A stretch of 64,000 nucleotides of DNA from Budorcas taxicolor (lineage: Eukaryota > Chordata > Mammalia > Artiodactyla > Bovidae): contig NC_068926.1 in assembly GCF_023091745.1 (NCBI RefSeq), positions 71,918,001 through 71,982,000 on the forward strand, in the 5' to 3' direction. The notes under the pieces are model-generated. The model was given only the letters and a program-made list of their open reading frames with translations. It did no database searches and was not told the DNA's origin. The position numbers were made by a program, and so were the translations under genes. Below, one piece after another: positions 43,382-55,781 of this stretch (positions are counted from its first letter, which is position 1; each line of letters opens with the position of its first letter).

Positions 43382-46300
43382 ATGGCTGCGGGGGCCCCGC
43401 AGCAGAGCGGCCAGACAGCAGAGGAGACCCCCGGCTTCCTGGACGCGCTCCTCCACGACTTCCCAGCTCCGCTGAGCCCGGAGAGCCCCTTGCCATGGAA
43501 GGTGCCGGGGCCGGTGCTGACCCTCGAGGAGGCGGAGGGCGAGCTGGCCGAGCTGGCACTGGGCTTCCTGAGCAGCCGGTGAGCGGTGTGGGTGCGGGAC
43601 GGGGACTCAGGGGTGAGGCGGGGCCCGGGACCAGGAGCCCAACAGGGACCCAGGGGCGGGGAGGGGGGCCCGGGACCAGGAGCCCAACAGAGACCCAGGG
43701 GCGGGGAGGGGGGCCCGGGACCATGACCCCAACAGAGACCCAGCGTGCAGGGAGGGGGGCCTGGGACCGTGACCCCAACAGAGACCCAGTGTGCAGGGAG
43801 GGGGGGCCCGGGACCAGGAGCCCAACAGACCCAGCGTGCAGGGAGCGGGGCCCGGGACCGTGACCCCAACAGAGATCCAGCGTGCAGGGAGCGGGACCCG
43901 GGACCATGACCCCGACGGGGACCTAGGGGCGGGGCGGGGCATGGGACCGTGACCCCAACAGAGACCCAGCGTGCAGGGACGGGGGCCTGGGACTGTGACC
44001 CCAACAGGGACCCAGCGTGCAGGGAGCGGGGCCCAGGGGCTGGGGGAGCCGGGACCGTGACCCCAACAGGGACGCGGGGGCAGGCACGGGACCGTTACCC
44101 CGACAGGGACCCAGGGGCGGGGGGGCCACAGGACCGTGACCCCGACAGGGACCCAGGGGCGGGGCGGGGAGCCCAGGACGGTGACCCCCATCCTGTCGGC
44201 TGAACCCGCACCTTCCACTCCTGCCAGTCACATTCCACATGGGAATCCCCCCACCACCAGCCACCTCGGTTTCCCGGGGCTGCAGCCTGCAGGGTGGGGG
44301 TCTTCGATCAACGCGAGGGCCCCATCTGCGCACCCAGGCGGCCAGCAGTCAGGGCCGCCCCGACCTTGGTCTCGGCTGCGGTGCGGCGGGCCCTGCGTGC
44401 GACCTGGCCTGTTGGCACGGGCCTGGCCCGGCTGTGAGCGCGCTGGGACCCTGCCCATCTGTGTCTGCCTCCCTGTGAGGGCGCCCGTCCCCCACCTGCC
44501 GGGGCCCTGCTCCCCGACAGGCTCCCCTCTGACCAGGGGCCTCAGCGAGCCTTCCCGGGAGACTCAGTCCAGCCCCTCGTGGGTACTGGTACGACGTCCC
44601 CTTTCTGTCCTCTCACAGACGGGGCGGCAGAGGCTCAGAGGCTGGCCTGAGGCCATGCTGTCCCCCAGCCACCCAGCCGCCAGTGGTGGTAGACGTGTCC
44701 CCACTGCCCAGGCCACGAAGATGAGGTCAGAGGGATGTGAGCAGCTTAGCAGAAGTTGGGGAGACGGAGAGCCACGGGCCGCCCAAGGGAGAGGGTCGTG
44801 GGTGGGGCTGGGGGGCAAGGCGGCCTCCGAGCCTCATCCCTCCCGGGGGCCTCGCCCGTCACTGCGCACCCCCAGTGCTTCAGCATCCTTGGAGGCAGGC
44901 CAGCTCCTGCCCTGCACCCCCGGCGCCTGCTGGGAGGGGCCCGAGGCCTGTCCAGTCGGCCGCGGGGGCGTGACGGCCGTGGATCCGAAAGCGCGGGTGG
45001 CCTGTCCGTCCACGTGGCATGTGCAGAGGGTGAGGCTGGCTGCTCTTACTTTGGGGAACTAGTTCAGAGGCATACCAGGGGAGTTGAGTGGGCCTGGGGC
45101 CAGCTGAGGCCACAGTGGGGCTTGGGGAGCTGGACGGGGGAGTGAGACGAGGGGCCGGGCACCACAGTGGCACTCGGGGGGTGGAAGGGATGTTCAAGGG
45201 CCCCAAGCCCGCAGCAGCCCCTTGGGCCACTGTCCCTGCCGAGCCTGAACAGGGTGAGAGGACCCTCCTGCCCAGGAAGGGGCCTGAGCCGGAGACGGGG
45301 GTTGGCCCAAGGGGTCCACGCGGGCAGACGGTGCAGGCCTGCAGCTGGTGACGGGTGACAGGTCGGGGGTCACAGCCCCAGAGCCAGCGATATCTCAGTT
45401 CCGGACCAGGGATCGAACCTTCGCCCTCGGCAGTGACACGCAGAGTCCTAACCGCCAGACTGCCAGGGAATTCTCAACCTTGACCGATTGTTTAAACGGT
45501 GTTTCTGTTGTTTCCGGCTGTGCTGGGCCTTCGAGCTGCACAGGCTTGTCTCCGGGAGCGGCGAGCGGGGGCTGCTCTTGGCTCAGGCCTTGGGCTGCTC
45601 TTGCTGTGGCTCAGGGGCTCCCGGGGGCGCAGGCTTCAGTAGCTGCTCCGGAGCACAGGCCCAGCAGTCGTGCTGACGGGGGCCCAGCTACCCACCCCCT
45701 ACCCTGGCACGCGAGAGTGTCTCACGCCAGGGCCCGAACCGCGTCTCCTGCGTGGGCAGGTGGATCCTTACCACTGAGCAGCCAGGGACGCCCTTCGAAG
45801 GGTCTTCAAATACGTCATTTTAAAAGTCCTATTTTCCAGCTTTTTTTTTTTTCTTTTTGGTTGCATCACGCGGCCTGTGGAATCTCAGGTCCCCGACCAG
45901 GGATGGCACCCAGGCCCCCAGCAGGGAAGGTCCTCCAGCCGTTTGAATGGACTTGCTTTCCGTTGCTCTCGTCCTTCCCAGCCTTTCTTTCCTGTGTGTC
46001 TGCCGTCTGGTGGTCAGCGCCCACCCGCACACCCAGCAGCCCGTGTGCAGGCGCTTGGCCGTCCAGGCCCGAGCGTGCCGGTTGTGAACGGATCCTGCGT
46101 GAGAGCCTCCTCCTCCTGCTCATCGTCAGGGGTCAGTCCCAGGCCCCCTGGACCCCGTAGTCACTGAGAGGAAGTTCCATCTCTGCCGCGGGCCTGCAGG
46201 CTCCCCGGGAACCCAGCAGGCAGTGGCCCAGAGTGGTTCTCGTTTCTTGGGTACCTGGTCCCTGTCGTGAGGCATGCTCGCTGGAGTATTTGGTGGCCTC

Positions 46301-49300
46301 AGGGCACCGGGTGGGGCCCACGGCCAGGCATTGTCCTGTCCCCAAGGCCGGAAGCCATCTCCCTGACCCCCCACCCCCAACCAGGGCTCCGGCCACAGGA
46401 AGCCGTGCAGCCTCGCCCCGCACTGGGACCGGGGAACAGAAGCAGTTCTCCCCACCGTGCAGGGGGGCCCAGCTCCAGGCAGGAGATCCCCACAGGGCTG
46501 AGGGGCACACTCCTTGGGTCTCGGCTGGCTGTTTTTCAAAAGCGGGTTCCAGAGGCTGCGCCCCTGAGTCAGCTTCTCATTTTTATAAAAAGACGACAGA
46601 CTCATCCCAGCAGCTCCCTCAGGCCCTCTGCAGACTCACCAAGGATTGCCCAGGCAGACACACCCCGCCCAGCCGTCGGGAGGGCCTGGTTCTGCCCGGC
46701 ACAGTGCCTAGCTGCCCTTGGGCGTGCCCGGCCTTGGGGACAGGCCAGGATGCCAGCTCTGGGGCCCAGAGAGCTGGGGCCTTCCATGGTGGGATCCGGT
46801 CCTCGAGTCTGGGGGCTGTGCCCGCACACCCCGGAACCCGTGGTGAGAGTTTCCCATATTGCTTCCTGCTGGCCTCGCTCTCTCCACCCCAAGCCTCCCA
46901 GAACCCCCACACGACCCTCTTCTGCTGGGAGGCTTCCTGGCCCCTCCTGCTCCCTACCCTGGCCTGCGCTGACCCTCAGCTCTGTGCAGCCTGTCTGCCC
47001 TGGGAACCAGCCAGCCAGGTCTCGCTTCCCAGATTCGACCCCAGGTGGCTGCCCTGGCATCACTCTACTTCCCCAGCCCTCTTCAGCTGCTCTGCCCCAC
47101 CCCATTCTCCCACCCAGACTGCTTGCCCACCTGCCCCAGGCCGCTTGGCCTCTGGGGAGCCTGAGACGCACTGCGGATCCGCCCGGTCCCCTGCCCAACA
47201 CACCAGCCCCGACCCCTCCGGTCCATTGCCAGGCCCACCCTCCGTGGCAAGGCCAGGCCGGCCTGAAAAAGCCTGGTCAGATGGCGTCACATCCCTTCTC
47301 TGGCCACACCAAGGATATGACCCTGTCACCCTGGCAGCCGCCTCCCCAGAGCCCCCTTCCCCAGCTGCCTGGACGGCCTGCTTCCCTCGGGGCCCCGAGT
47401 GAAGGGGGCTCACAGCCCATGGGTGTGGCACTCCCCGGATTCCTGGGGTGATGGCGACGAAGCGCCACGGGCTGGGCAGCCTCAACGACAGCCGTGTTGT
47501 CCCAAGATTCTGGAGGTCGGGGTCACAGAGCCGTGTGTCTGCAGGGCCGGTCCCTCTGGCTGTTGCTGGCTGTCCTCAGCTGGAGATCTGCTCAGCAGTC
47601 TTCACAGGGTGTCTCCCTGGGGTCTCTGCCCCCGTTTCCCCCTTCAGTAAGGACGCCAGCATGATCTCGTCATAACTGGTAGTTTCTGCAACAGCCCAGC
47701 TTCCACACCTGGTCACGTGCCAAGGCGCTGGGCTTAGACCCTAACACACAGGACTCGATTCGTAGGGCTCCCCGACCCCCAGGGATCCCCGGCTGGTACT
47801 GGGGACCAGGAGCTGTCTTGAGGCTGGGCGTCGGGCCGTTTGTCCAGTAGACTCAGCCCACGCGTCCGTGGGCCCCCCTCCCAGCAGCCCCAGCGAGGCA
47901 CCAGCCCATAAGCGGTGTTGCCTGGACGGCCATCTGGCTCCCCAAGGGCCCGAGGTCCACCTGCTCATCCTGGCCGCGGGCAGTGTGCGAGCGGCCGCCA
48001 CTCCTTCCCAGAGGACCGCCCTGAGGGGAAGGGGGCCGGGGTTGTCCCTGGAGTGTGGGGCAGACCCCAGGGTCCCGACTCCGGCGAGGAACGGGCCCCT
48101 CACTCCAGGCCCCCACCCCCAGGAGCGCACCGCCATCACTCGCCGCCTGCCTGGCCCACGAGGCAGTTTCCCAGCTGCTGCGGTCAGACCTCTCTGAGTT
48201 CAGGAAGCTCCCGGAGCAGGAGGAGGACGGGGACAGAGCGGAGGAGAAGGCCCCTGTGACACGTGAGTTCCCCCTCAGGGCCCCGGGGGCTTAGCTGAAG
48301 ACCGGCTGCGGGGGACCCTTTCCTTCCCATTCGCTGGTGGGCAGTGCCAGGCTCACGATGGTGGCAGAGTCTGAGCCCCAGTAGAGGCCTCCCCAGCGTG
48401 CAGGACGAGCCCCGCAGCCTGGGCGGTGGACAGCCTTGTCCAGAGGAGCCCGGGGTGCCTGCAGCCCTCATGGGCCTGCCCTCCCACCTCTGCACGACAC
48501 GTGGGGGGTGACCTGGGAGCCGACTTCAGGGGCCGCGGGGTCCAAGGGCCGTGGGGTCCAGGGGTGGAAAATTCAGAGTCCCGGCCGTGTCTCAGCTGCA
48601 AAGGTTTGGGAAGCCGGCCGGGTGGTGACTTGGGGGTCCCTGGGAGCAGTGCCCTGCTCCCGAGCCTGCAGCCCGAGCCCGGAGGCGCCCGGCCGGGAGC
48701 GAGCCTCCCGCCAGGCAGGCCTGCTCTGCAGGCCCTTCTGTTGCTCTCCTGGTGGCTTTTCCCCCAGGGTGGAGGTCAGCTCAGGCTGCACCGGGACTGC
48801 AGCCTCGGGCCAGGCCGTGGGGTGCGTCCGTTGGGCCCGCCGTCAGCAGGGCCTGGGTTCCTGCGTGCTCGCCGGGCTGGCGAGGGTGTGGGGGTCGGGT
48901 GGGATGCCTGCCGGGAGACAGGGTGGGTCCCAGGGTCCAGCCCCGGGGAGGAGGCGGCCAGAGCCTCCTCAGGTCTCTCCATTCATGCCCCTTCCTGACC
49001 CACAGCTGCTTTGTCCTTATTTTTAATTGAGACACAACTGATGTTCGCCGTGTAACGTGAGCGCACAGTGCATCGGTTTGCTCCGTATATGTTACAGGGG
49101 GTTACCTGGCACCTCTACCGCCTGACATGATTACTATCCCCCAGCATCAGTGCCACATGCAGGTCAGAGGGACACACACGTGGCCTTTTCCCTGCTCCCC
49201 GCCCAGCCGCATTCCAGCCCAGCCCCACCACGCATGCCTGCCCCAAGGCTGGCAGGCAGGCGATGATAGACCGCCTTTGTCCCCTGCCAGGCCTGCCCGC

Positions 49301-52300
49301 CAGCCCACAAATGCCCCTGGCCCCTCGGCGGGAAGCCAGCACCACCTGCTGGCGCAAAGGAGGCGCGGCTCACAGCCCAGAGCCAGGCCTGCGGGCTCCG
49401 AGCGCCAGGGCCGGGGGACCGGCTCAGCCCGCCCTGCCCTCCAAGCAGGCCTGGGCCCGCCACGCTCATCAGCTCACCCCCGTCATGGGAGTGGAGCGCA
49501 GGCAAGTCTGTCCCTCGACGCCATTCTTGCAAAACTGGCATCGCTCGGGAGTTCTAAGAACCCCTGCTGTGGGCAAAGGTGTGACTGAGACCCAGTGTGG
49601 CAGGGCAGGGGGAGCCTCTGCCTGCCCCGTCCCAGACAGCTGGGCCCCACTCCGCAAGGAAAAGTGTCAGCGTTTATGGACCTGTTTGAAAACCAGCTCC
49701 GGGGATTCCCGGTGGTGGCTGAGACCCCCACGGTCCCCATGCAGAGGGCCTGGGTAGACTTCCTGGTCGGGGAACTGGATCCCACGTGCAGTAACTGAGA
49801 CCCCACACAGCCCCCAAAACAAAAACCAGCCTCTGGTTGCAGTGGGAGATGGGGAAAACACCAAACAGTATCCTTAAGGAAAAGCCTGGCCCGGGACCCT
49901 GCCCTGCAGACATCCTCTGCTGACCCTGTGGGGTCTGTGACTGTCCTGCCTCTGAAATCTTCTGGGCCCACATGGGTCAGAGGCGTTCACGTTCTCATGA
50001 TCAAATGTGGAATTTCCCCTCTCTCTTATTTTCACGGTTTTTTTCCCTTAGTGTTGATTTTTCAAAAAGATTGTGACGTAAGCACTTCATGTGCTTGCAA
50101 GGTCGATTTCTGTTCCATCCTTGAACTTTTTAAAATTAAACTTGACACTCGGGTAGCTGTGGCCTCAGTTGTGAGAAGTGGCAGTGAGGACCCTCTCATC
50201 TTTGTCCCCCAGTGGTAACGTCTTGGAGACCGATGAAATAGCAAGACTAGGACCGCTGGCCGCTGTCCGGGGTGCTGTGTACGAGAATAACAGCTTAATT
50301 CTTAATTCTTCATTGGGAAAACAGACGTAATTTACTCTGTTTTTGGATGTGTATTGTTTTTCATTAATGCACAGTTAGTAGTTGGACACCACTGAGGCGA
50401 CTCAGCAGCAGCAGTGGCGGCCTTGTACTTGTTCTTAAGTTATCTTTGCGTCTCTGGCTCTTTCCTTGGGGGTGCAGCCGTGCAGTCGGGCAGGGGCTCC
50501 TGTGTGCGTGTGTGTTTCCAAACGAGGCATGTCGTAGCTGGTGACACAGGCTGTGAGCGGGGGTCTTTAGGCTGCCGTGCCCAGGGGCCCGGGCAGTCAG
50601 GCTGATGGACTCCAGGGGTCTTGGGAAGCAGGGGGGTGGGATCAGGGAGCCCCGGGGTCCGCAGGGGTGCCTCCTTAACAGGCCCTGTCCTGCCCCTCAG
50701 TGCTGGACGCGGCGGGCCTGGCGCGGAGCCTCTTCGACCACCTCTGGCAGGCGTGTGGCCAGTGGCAGCAACAGGTGCCGCCGGCGGCCCGGGCCCCACA
50801 GCGGCAGTGGCTGGTCTCCGCACACGCCATCCGCAACGCCCGCCGCAGGATGGAGGACCGGCACGTATGCCTCCCCGCCTTCAACCTGCTCTTCGGCCTG
50901 GAGGTGAGTGGGGCCCGGGGTGGGAGGGGACCCTGGTGCCCAGCGGGGCCGCCGGCCGGAGCCCCAGGCAAGTGGGATGCCCACCGCTGCCATAAGCACC
51001 TGCCGGGGACTGGGTGGCCGGGCTCATCGTCCCCACCCAGCTGGGCTGGGGAGGCCCGGGACCTGCCCACTCGGCCCCCTGCTTGCTGAGCTGCACCCCA
51101 CCCACCCACCCAGAGCCGCCTGGGGCCTCTGCCCCTGTCCACGCGCCCCCGCAGCCAGGCCAGAGCAGAAGCTGAGGCTCCCGAGGGTCGTCCTCCCCAA
51201 GACCCCCCCGCCCCCAGCTCGGCCTGTCTGGTGGCAAGGCTGTGCGTCCCCCAGTGCCCGGGGCGGCCAGGCCGTGATCCCGCCCCGCACTCCCCGCCAG
51301 GACTCGGTAGAGCGCGCCTACTTCGCAGTGTTCGACGGGCACGGAGGAGCGGACGCCGCGAGGTACGCGTCCGTGCACGTGCACGCGGTTGCCGCCCGCC
51401 GGCCAGAGCTGGCCACGGATCCCGCGGAGGCCCTCCGCGCGGCCTTCCGCTGCACCGACGAGATGTTCCTCCGGAAGGCCCGGCGAGAGGTGAGCGCGGA
51501 GTGGGGGCGCCGGGACGGGCCTCAGCGAGGAAGGCGGCGGAAGGGCCCCCGCCGGAGCCCACTGGCCAGCGCATCCCCTCGCTCCTGCCTCGACGGGCCT
51601 GTGGCTGGAACCCACGTGGGGCTCTCTCCAGCAGAGGCTGTGCAGGCCTCACGGGGCGGGCAGCGAGACTGTCTCGTCATCAGGGGCGGCGGGATGACAG
51701 GTGCCGGGCTCTTCCTTGTGGTTCCCAAGAGGAGACGCCACCCCATGCCAGGGCCATGCGGGAAGCCTGCAGGGTCGGCCAGGGGACAAAGGACGGCTTG
51801 GCTCCCGTGGGCAGGCACCGCGGCAAGCTGAGAATCGGATGGTTTGACTAGGCCTAGGGGCTCTGGCCCACAGGGCGGTCCCCAGCCATCAGGGCAGGGA
51901 AGATGGCCTGGGCCAGGAACCATGGAAATGCTGAGGACCTGGGCCCAGAGCGGCCGGCTCAAGCAGGTCACAGAGCGCGTCTGGGAAGACACTAGCGCTC
52001 TCTTGGAGTTAGCTCTGGGAGCGAGAGCCCGCTTCAGGGTTCAGAAGGCCCTCGGTTTGTCTCCACATCGTAAAATGCAAAAAACGAAGCACAGGATCAG
52101 GGCAGGCAGACCTCAGAGGCCTCAAGGGTTTGGTTCCGGACCACCTCCGCGACGTGCACGTAGTGAGGAGGCAAGTCTCGTGACTTGTCAGGTTCCTGGT
52201 GCAGATAAAGGCTGGGTTTGCGCTCTGCCCTCATCTGCAAGCAGGCAGCTGCGTCATGTCTGAACGCAGCAGGCTCCTGAAACAACAGCTAGTTGCTAAA

Positions 52301-55300
52301 AACCCCGTTGTTGGAGCCTTCATCGCAGCGCGTGCGCTTTCTGCCGTGGAGACGTGAGGGGACCGACCGCAGATCGCTGAGACAGAGAGTCAAGGTGTTA
52401 GTGTCCCAGCATTGTAGCCACCGCCCCCGGCTCCCTAGGCAGGCCCGCCCGGACTGCCGGTGTTGGCAGCTACGCCGACCCACCGTTTGTTTCTGAAAGA
52501 AGAAAGGGGGCATCTGGCTCCTGACCTGACTGCCCACCTCGCCTCCCCTCGCACCTCAGGGTCCTCCAGCCGCGCAGGGTGGATGCTAAGATGGTTTTAG
52601 AGACCTGGAAACAGCCAGGTGTCTCCGGAGGGGGTGTGGGGAAGGGGACACAGTCTGAGCACAGACCCTCAGCAAGGCTGGACTTTGCATCTGAACAGAA
52701 AAGCTTCCAGGTCCGAGACCCCGGGGTGGGCGCCCAGGCACCCAGGAGTGAGAAAGAGTTCCCTGCAGCAGGTGCTTAGCTCAGGCCGTGACGATCCCGA
52801 CTCACCTTTGCTGAGGTGTAATTGACATGTGACAGGCTCCATGTGTCCAGAGTACCGGCTGGGGGGATGTTGGCACGTGTTTCTGTGCCCGTGTGCCCCT
52901 CACTGCGGTAACAGACATCCCCGTCACCCCTGAAGTTCCTTCCAGCCTTTGTGGTCCCTGCTCCGTGGACCCCCCAGCCATCTGCTTTCTGATGTCGCAG
53001 ATGGCAGCGTCTGTGCATGCCGACTTGATGCAGACGCCCCTTTCACGCTGTGGGGTCCCCGCGTGCGTGGGTCCGTTCGTGTTTGCCACTGAGCGCCGTT
53101 CCAGGGAAGGGCATCTGGCCAGGGTGGGCACATGCCCGCGGCCTCCTCGCCCCCCTCACCCGCGTGCGCCCTCTCCCTGCAGCGGCTGCAGAGTGGCACT
53201 ACGGGCGTGTGCGCGCTCGTTGCGGGCAACACCCTGCACGTGGCCTGGCTCGGGGACTCCCAGGTTCTTCTGGTGCAGCAGGGTCAGGCAGTGAAGCTGA
53301 TGGAGCCGCACAGACCCGAGCGGCAGGTAAGGGGCCCCATCCTCTCGGGGGGCTCCAGGCGCTCCTCCAGAGGGGGGGCGCCCCGCCCCGCCCCAGCGGG
53401 TCCCCTAAAGCTGGGCGTGCTGGCTGCCAGGAATCTCACAGAGCCCTTCCTGTCTCAGCGACATGGAGCCCAGAGCTGCAGGACGGAGCTTGGTATCTGC
53501 TGGCAGGTGGCCCAGGAGGCAGGGTTGACACGCAGGCGGGGTGCACCGGGTGGTGGGGAGGCCTCAGGCGGGCGTGGCGTGTGGTTGGAGCTGGGCGGGG
53601 CCAAGCCTGGGGCAGCGGGCCTCGAGGAAGCGCTAGGGATGCGAACACACGCAGACCCCGCGGCTGCTGCGGCCCAGCAGGCTGCCGGAGGCCGGGCAGG
53701 GTGCGTGAGCAGGAGCTGCCGCTGAGACTCCAGGATGCACTTGGCAGGGAGCCTGGCAGCTCCCAGAACAGCGGGGCCAGCAGAGGACAAGCTGGGGGCC
53801 GGGTCGCGGGGAGGCTGTCGGGCAGCTCTGGGGAGGGCCTGCCCGTGAAGGCGAGGGGGGCGAAAAGGAAGGGTATGGGCTTCAGGGATGCAGAGTCTGG
53901 GAGAGTTTGGCACCCAGGAGGGCGGCCGTGCCTTTGGCCTGAGGCCCTGGAGCTGTTGGTGGGATGTTCCCTGGGGGTGTGGGGCCTGGAGGGGCTGCAG
54001 GACACACCCACCCACCTGTGAGTTGAGCAGGGGTGGGGTTGTGGAGCTCCAGGCTCTGCACGGGGGAGGTGGCAGGCGATGGGTGAGCCTCCTCAGAAGT
54101 GGGGGGCACAGGTGAGTGGGCTGGGAGGGTGGGGTCCATGGGAGGACGCAGTGGCCAGGGCCCTGGATGAGCGGAGCCGCGGGAACCCACCCCCAGCCAA
54201 CAGCTCTGGATTGGGCCTTGGGGAGGCTGGGGTGAGAGGGTGGCCGGGCTGGTGGGGGGCCCGTGCCCCAGGATACCCCGCCTGGACCGGGCAGGGGCAG
54301 AGACAGGAGCTGCAGGGCAGGCATGGGGGTGACTGCAGCCGCGTTGGAGACGCCTCTGCTCGGGGAGCTTCCAGAGATTGGAGACAGTTTCAGGGCCCGA
54401 GGCTGGGCCGGGCCTGTGCGGTCCTCTCAGGCCTGGAGCCCCGTGGTGGAGCTCCAGGGAGCCAGACGGGGGTATGGCGGGTAGAGGGGCCCAGGGCTCG
54501 TCCAGGGCCTGTTCAGCGTCACCCAGCCCTGCCCAGGGGAGGCACAGCGTCCCCGAGAGACGGCAGCGGAGGGCCCCGCAGCGACCTGGGCCCTGGCTCT
54601 CTCCGCTGCCGCGAGCATGTTCCCCAAGCCCGAAAAGCTGCGCAGGGACGGGGCGCGCGTCCGCCTCGGCACTGGCACCTTCAGCCAGCGTCAGCGGGGC
54701 ACTTCAGGTGGTTTGGCTTGCCTCCCCGCCGCACGGTTCCCAGCGCTGCCCTGGATGCCAGCTGGCCTCCCCTCGGGCGGCGTGGGCACACCCTGGCTGT
54801 CTCCACAGGATGAGAAGGACCGCATTGAGGCACTGGGCGGCTTCGTGTCACACATGGACTGCTGGAGGGTCAACGGGACCCTGGCTGTGTCCAGAGCCAT
54901 TGGTAAGGAGGCCAGGGGCTGGGAAGGGGCCCGGCACGGCAGGGTCACCTGTGGAGGGGCTCGGGTGAACCCGGGGCACACATGCAGACGCCTTAGCAGC
55001 TTGCCTCCCAGCTACATAACGGCAGTTTCAGTCACCTTAAGACAGTCTCTCGGGAGGGCCCAGGGGAGGCCCTTGGCTGAGCCCGTGAGGGCTGACGCTG
55101 ACCCTGGGGCGGTCTGTAAAGGAGGCTGGCCACCTTACGTTTTCTAGCTTAAAAACCAAGTAGCATTCCGTCTCCTCCCCTCGGCCTCCAGTGACTGTGG
55201 GGCTTCTGTCTCTGCCCAGGGCTGAAGAAATGCCTCCTGGCTCTCTACCCCCCCCGCCAGGGGCCCAGCCCCTCCCAGCCCCTCCCAGCCCCTCCTCTCA

Positions 55301-55781
55301 CCGGCCTGCTCTGTCTTCTGCCCAGAGCACTTGGTGCCGCACGAAGCTACCTTTCGGCAGCCGTGTGCCCCGTGAGCCGCCGTGCCTTGGAGGTGGGGTG
55401 GCCACAGGCTGGCCAGGGCAGCAGCAAGGCGCCCGGCCCTCACCACCCTCCCCACCACCCTCCCCTGGCCCAGGGGACGTCTTCCAGAAGCCCTACGTGT
55501 CTGGGGAGGCGGACGCGGCCTCGTGGGAGCTGACGGGCTCCGAGGACTACCTGCTGCTGGCCTGCGACGGCTTCTTCGACGTGGTCCCCCACCAGGAGGT
55601 GGCCGGCCTCGTGCGCAGCCACCTTGCGGGGCCTCGGGGCAGCGGGCTGCGCGTGGCCGAGGAGCTGGTGGCCGCTGCCCGCGAGAGGGGCTCTCGCGAC
55701 AACATCACAGTCGTGGTGGTCTTCCTGCGGGCCCCCCAGGACCTGCTGGAACCAGAGCCTGACACTCCGCGGAGCAGCTAG
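43382..55781 (+). CDS. PPM1F: Protein phosphatase, Mg2+/Mn2+-dependent 1F (POPX2/CaMKP)
   Basis: Seven coding exons with GT-AG sites and consistent phase: 43382-43578, 48123-48262, 50701-50903, 51301-51489, 53183-53326, 54809-54902, 55474-55781. The total is 1275 bases, 424 residues (human 454). The ATG at 43382 has a good context (GGCATGG), 54 bases into an exon whose acceptor ends at 43327. The N-terminal regulatory part (residues 1-150) has TPGFLDALLHDFP and a short acidic linker. The PP2C catalytic core follows: MEDRH at 163-167, metal-binding Asp192 in VFDGHGG, SGTTGVCAL, WLGDSQV, the metal ligand Asp354 in ACDGFFDVV, and Asp398 in DNITVVVVF. It is a cytosolic Ser/Thr phosphatase known to dephosphorylate CaM-kinase II and PAK and to bind PIX. 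Compared with human it has a shorter acidic linker and a C-terminal tail ending soon after the core. Confidence 0.95.
43620..44192 (+). repeat. ~45-bp minisatellite in PPM1F intron, ~12-13 copies
   Basis: The phrase GACCCCAACAGRGACCCAG with a variable GGGACC head and GTGCAGGGAGSGGG tail recurs through the interval. It starts about 40 bp after the donor of the first coding exon. Confidence 0.95.
45399..45476 (-). mobile_element. CHR-2-type SINE head
   Basis: Reverse complement reads AATTCCCTGGCAGTCTGGCG and GGTTCGATCCCTGGTCCGG. Confidence 0.7.
45570..45797 (-). mobile_element. CHR-2-type SINE
   Basis: Reverse complement starts GGGCGTCCCTGGCTGCTCAG and keeps a diverged body; the plus strand shows GGCTTCAGTAGCTGCTCCGG, the family's central region. 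Confidence 0.6.
45841..45935 (-). mobile_element. Short CHR-2-type SINE with A tail
   Basis: The plus strand starts with a T11 run (the complement of the tail), then GGTTGCATCACGCGGCCTGT and GGTCCCCGACCAGGGATGGC. Confidence 0.65.
46130..48122. other. PPM1F intron, GC-rich unique DNA
   Basis: No exon or repeat recognised. Two overlapping ~390-codon frames at 46233-47451 lack an ATG start, domains or splice context and reflect low stop frequency in C-rich sequence. Confidence 0.5.
49014..49145 (+). mobile_element. L1 3'-end fragment
   Basis: TTTTTAATTGAGACACAACTG, then CAGTGCATCGGTTTGCTCCG: a decayed L1 3' region of the type seen at 52800-53095. Confidence 0.5.
49699..49830 (+). mobile_element. 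CHR-2-type SINE head
   Basis: GGGGATTCCCGGTGGTGGCT, then TCGGGGAACTGGATCCCACG, ending with an A-rich tail. PPM1F intron between exons 2 and 3. Confidence 0.65.
52100..52265 (+). mobile_element. Probable Tigger-type DNA transposon fragment
   Basis: CCTCAAGGGTTTGGTTCCGGACCACCTCC and GTGCAGATAAAGGCTGGGTTT in this order, and ...CATGTCTGAACG at the end, resemble an old TcMar-Tigger element. Recognition is from recall. Confidence 0.4.
52800..53095 (+). mobile_element. Old L1 3'-end fragment
   Basis: TTTGCTGAGGTGTAATTGACATGTG, then ACAGACATCCCCGTCACCCC and TTCGTGTTTGCCACTGAGC, the layout of a mammalian-wide L1 3' end. PPM1F intron before exon 5. Confidence 0.55.

Noticed and set aside
46233..47451. 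Two overlapping plus-strand open frames of ~390 codons
   Set aside because: They lie in a C-rich PPM1F intron, overlap in different frames, begin at non-ATG codons and show no domain or splice logic. The sequence simply has few stops.
50675..51652. A 325-codon minus-strand frame
   Set aside because: It is antisense to PPM1F coding exons 3 and 4, whose codon composition keeps the opposite strand open.
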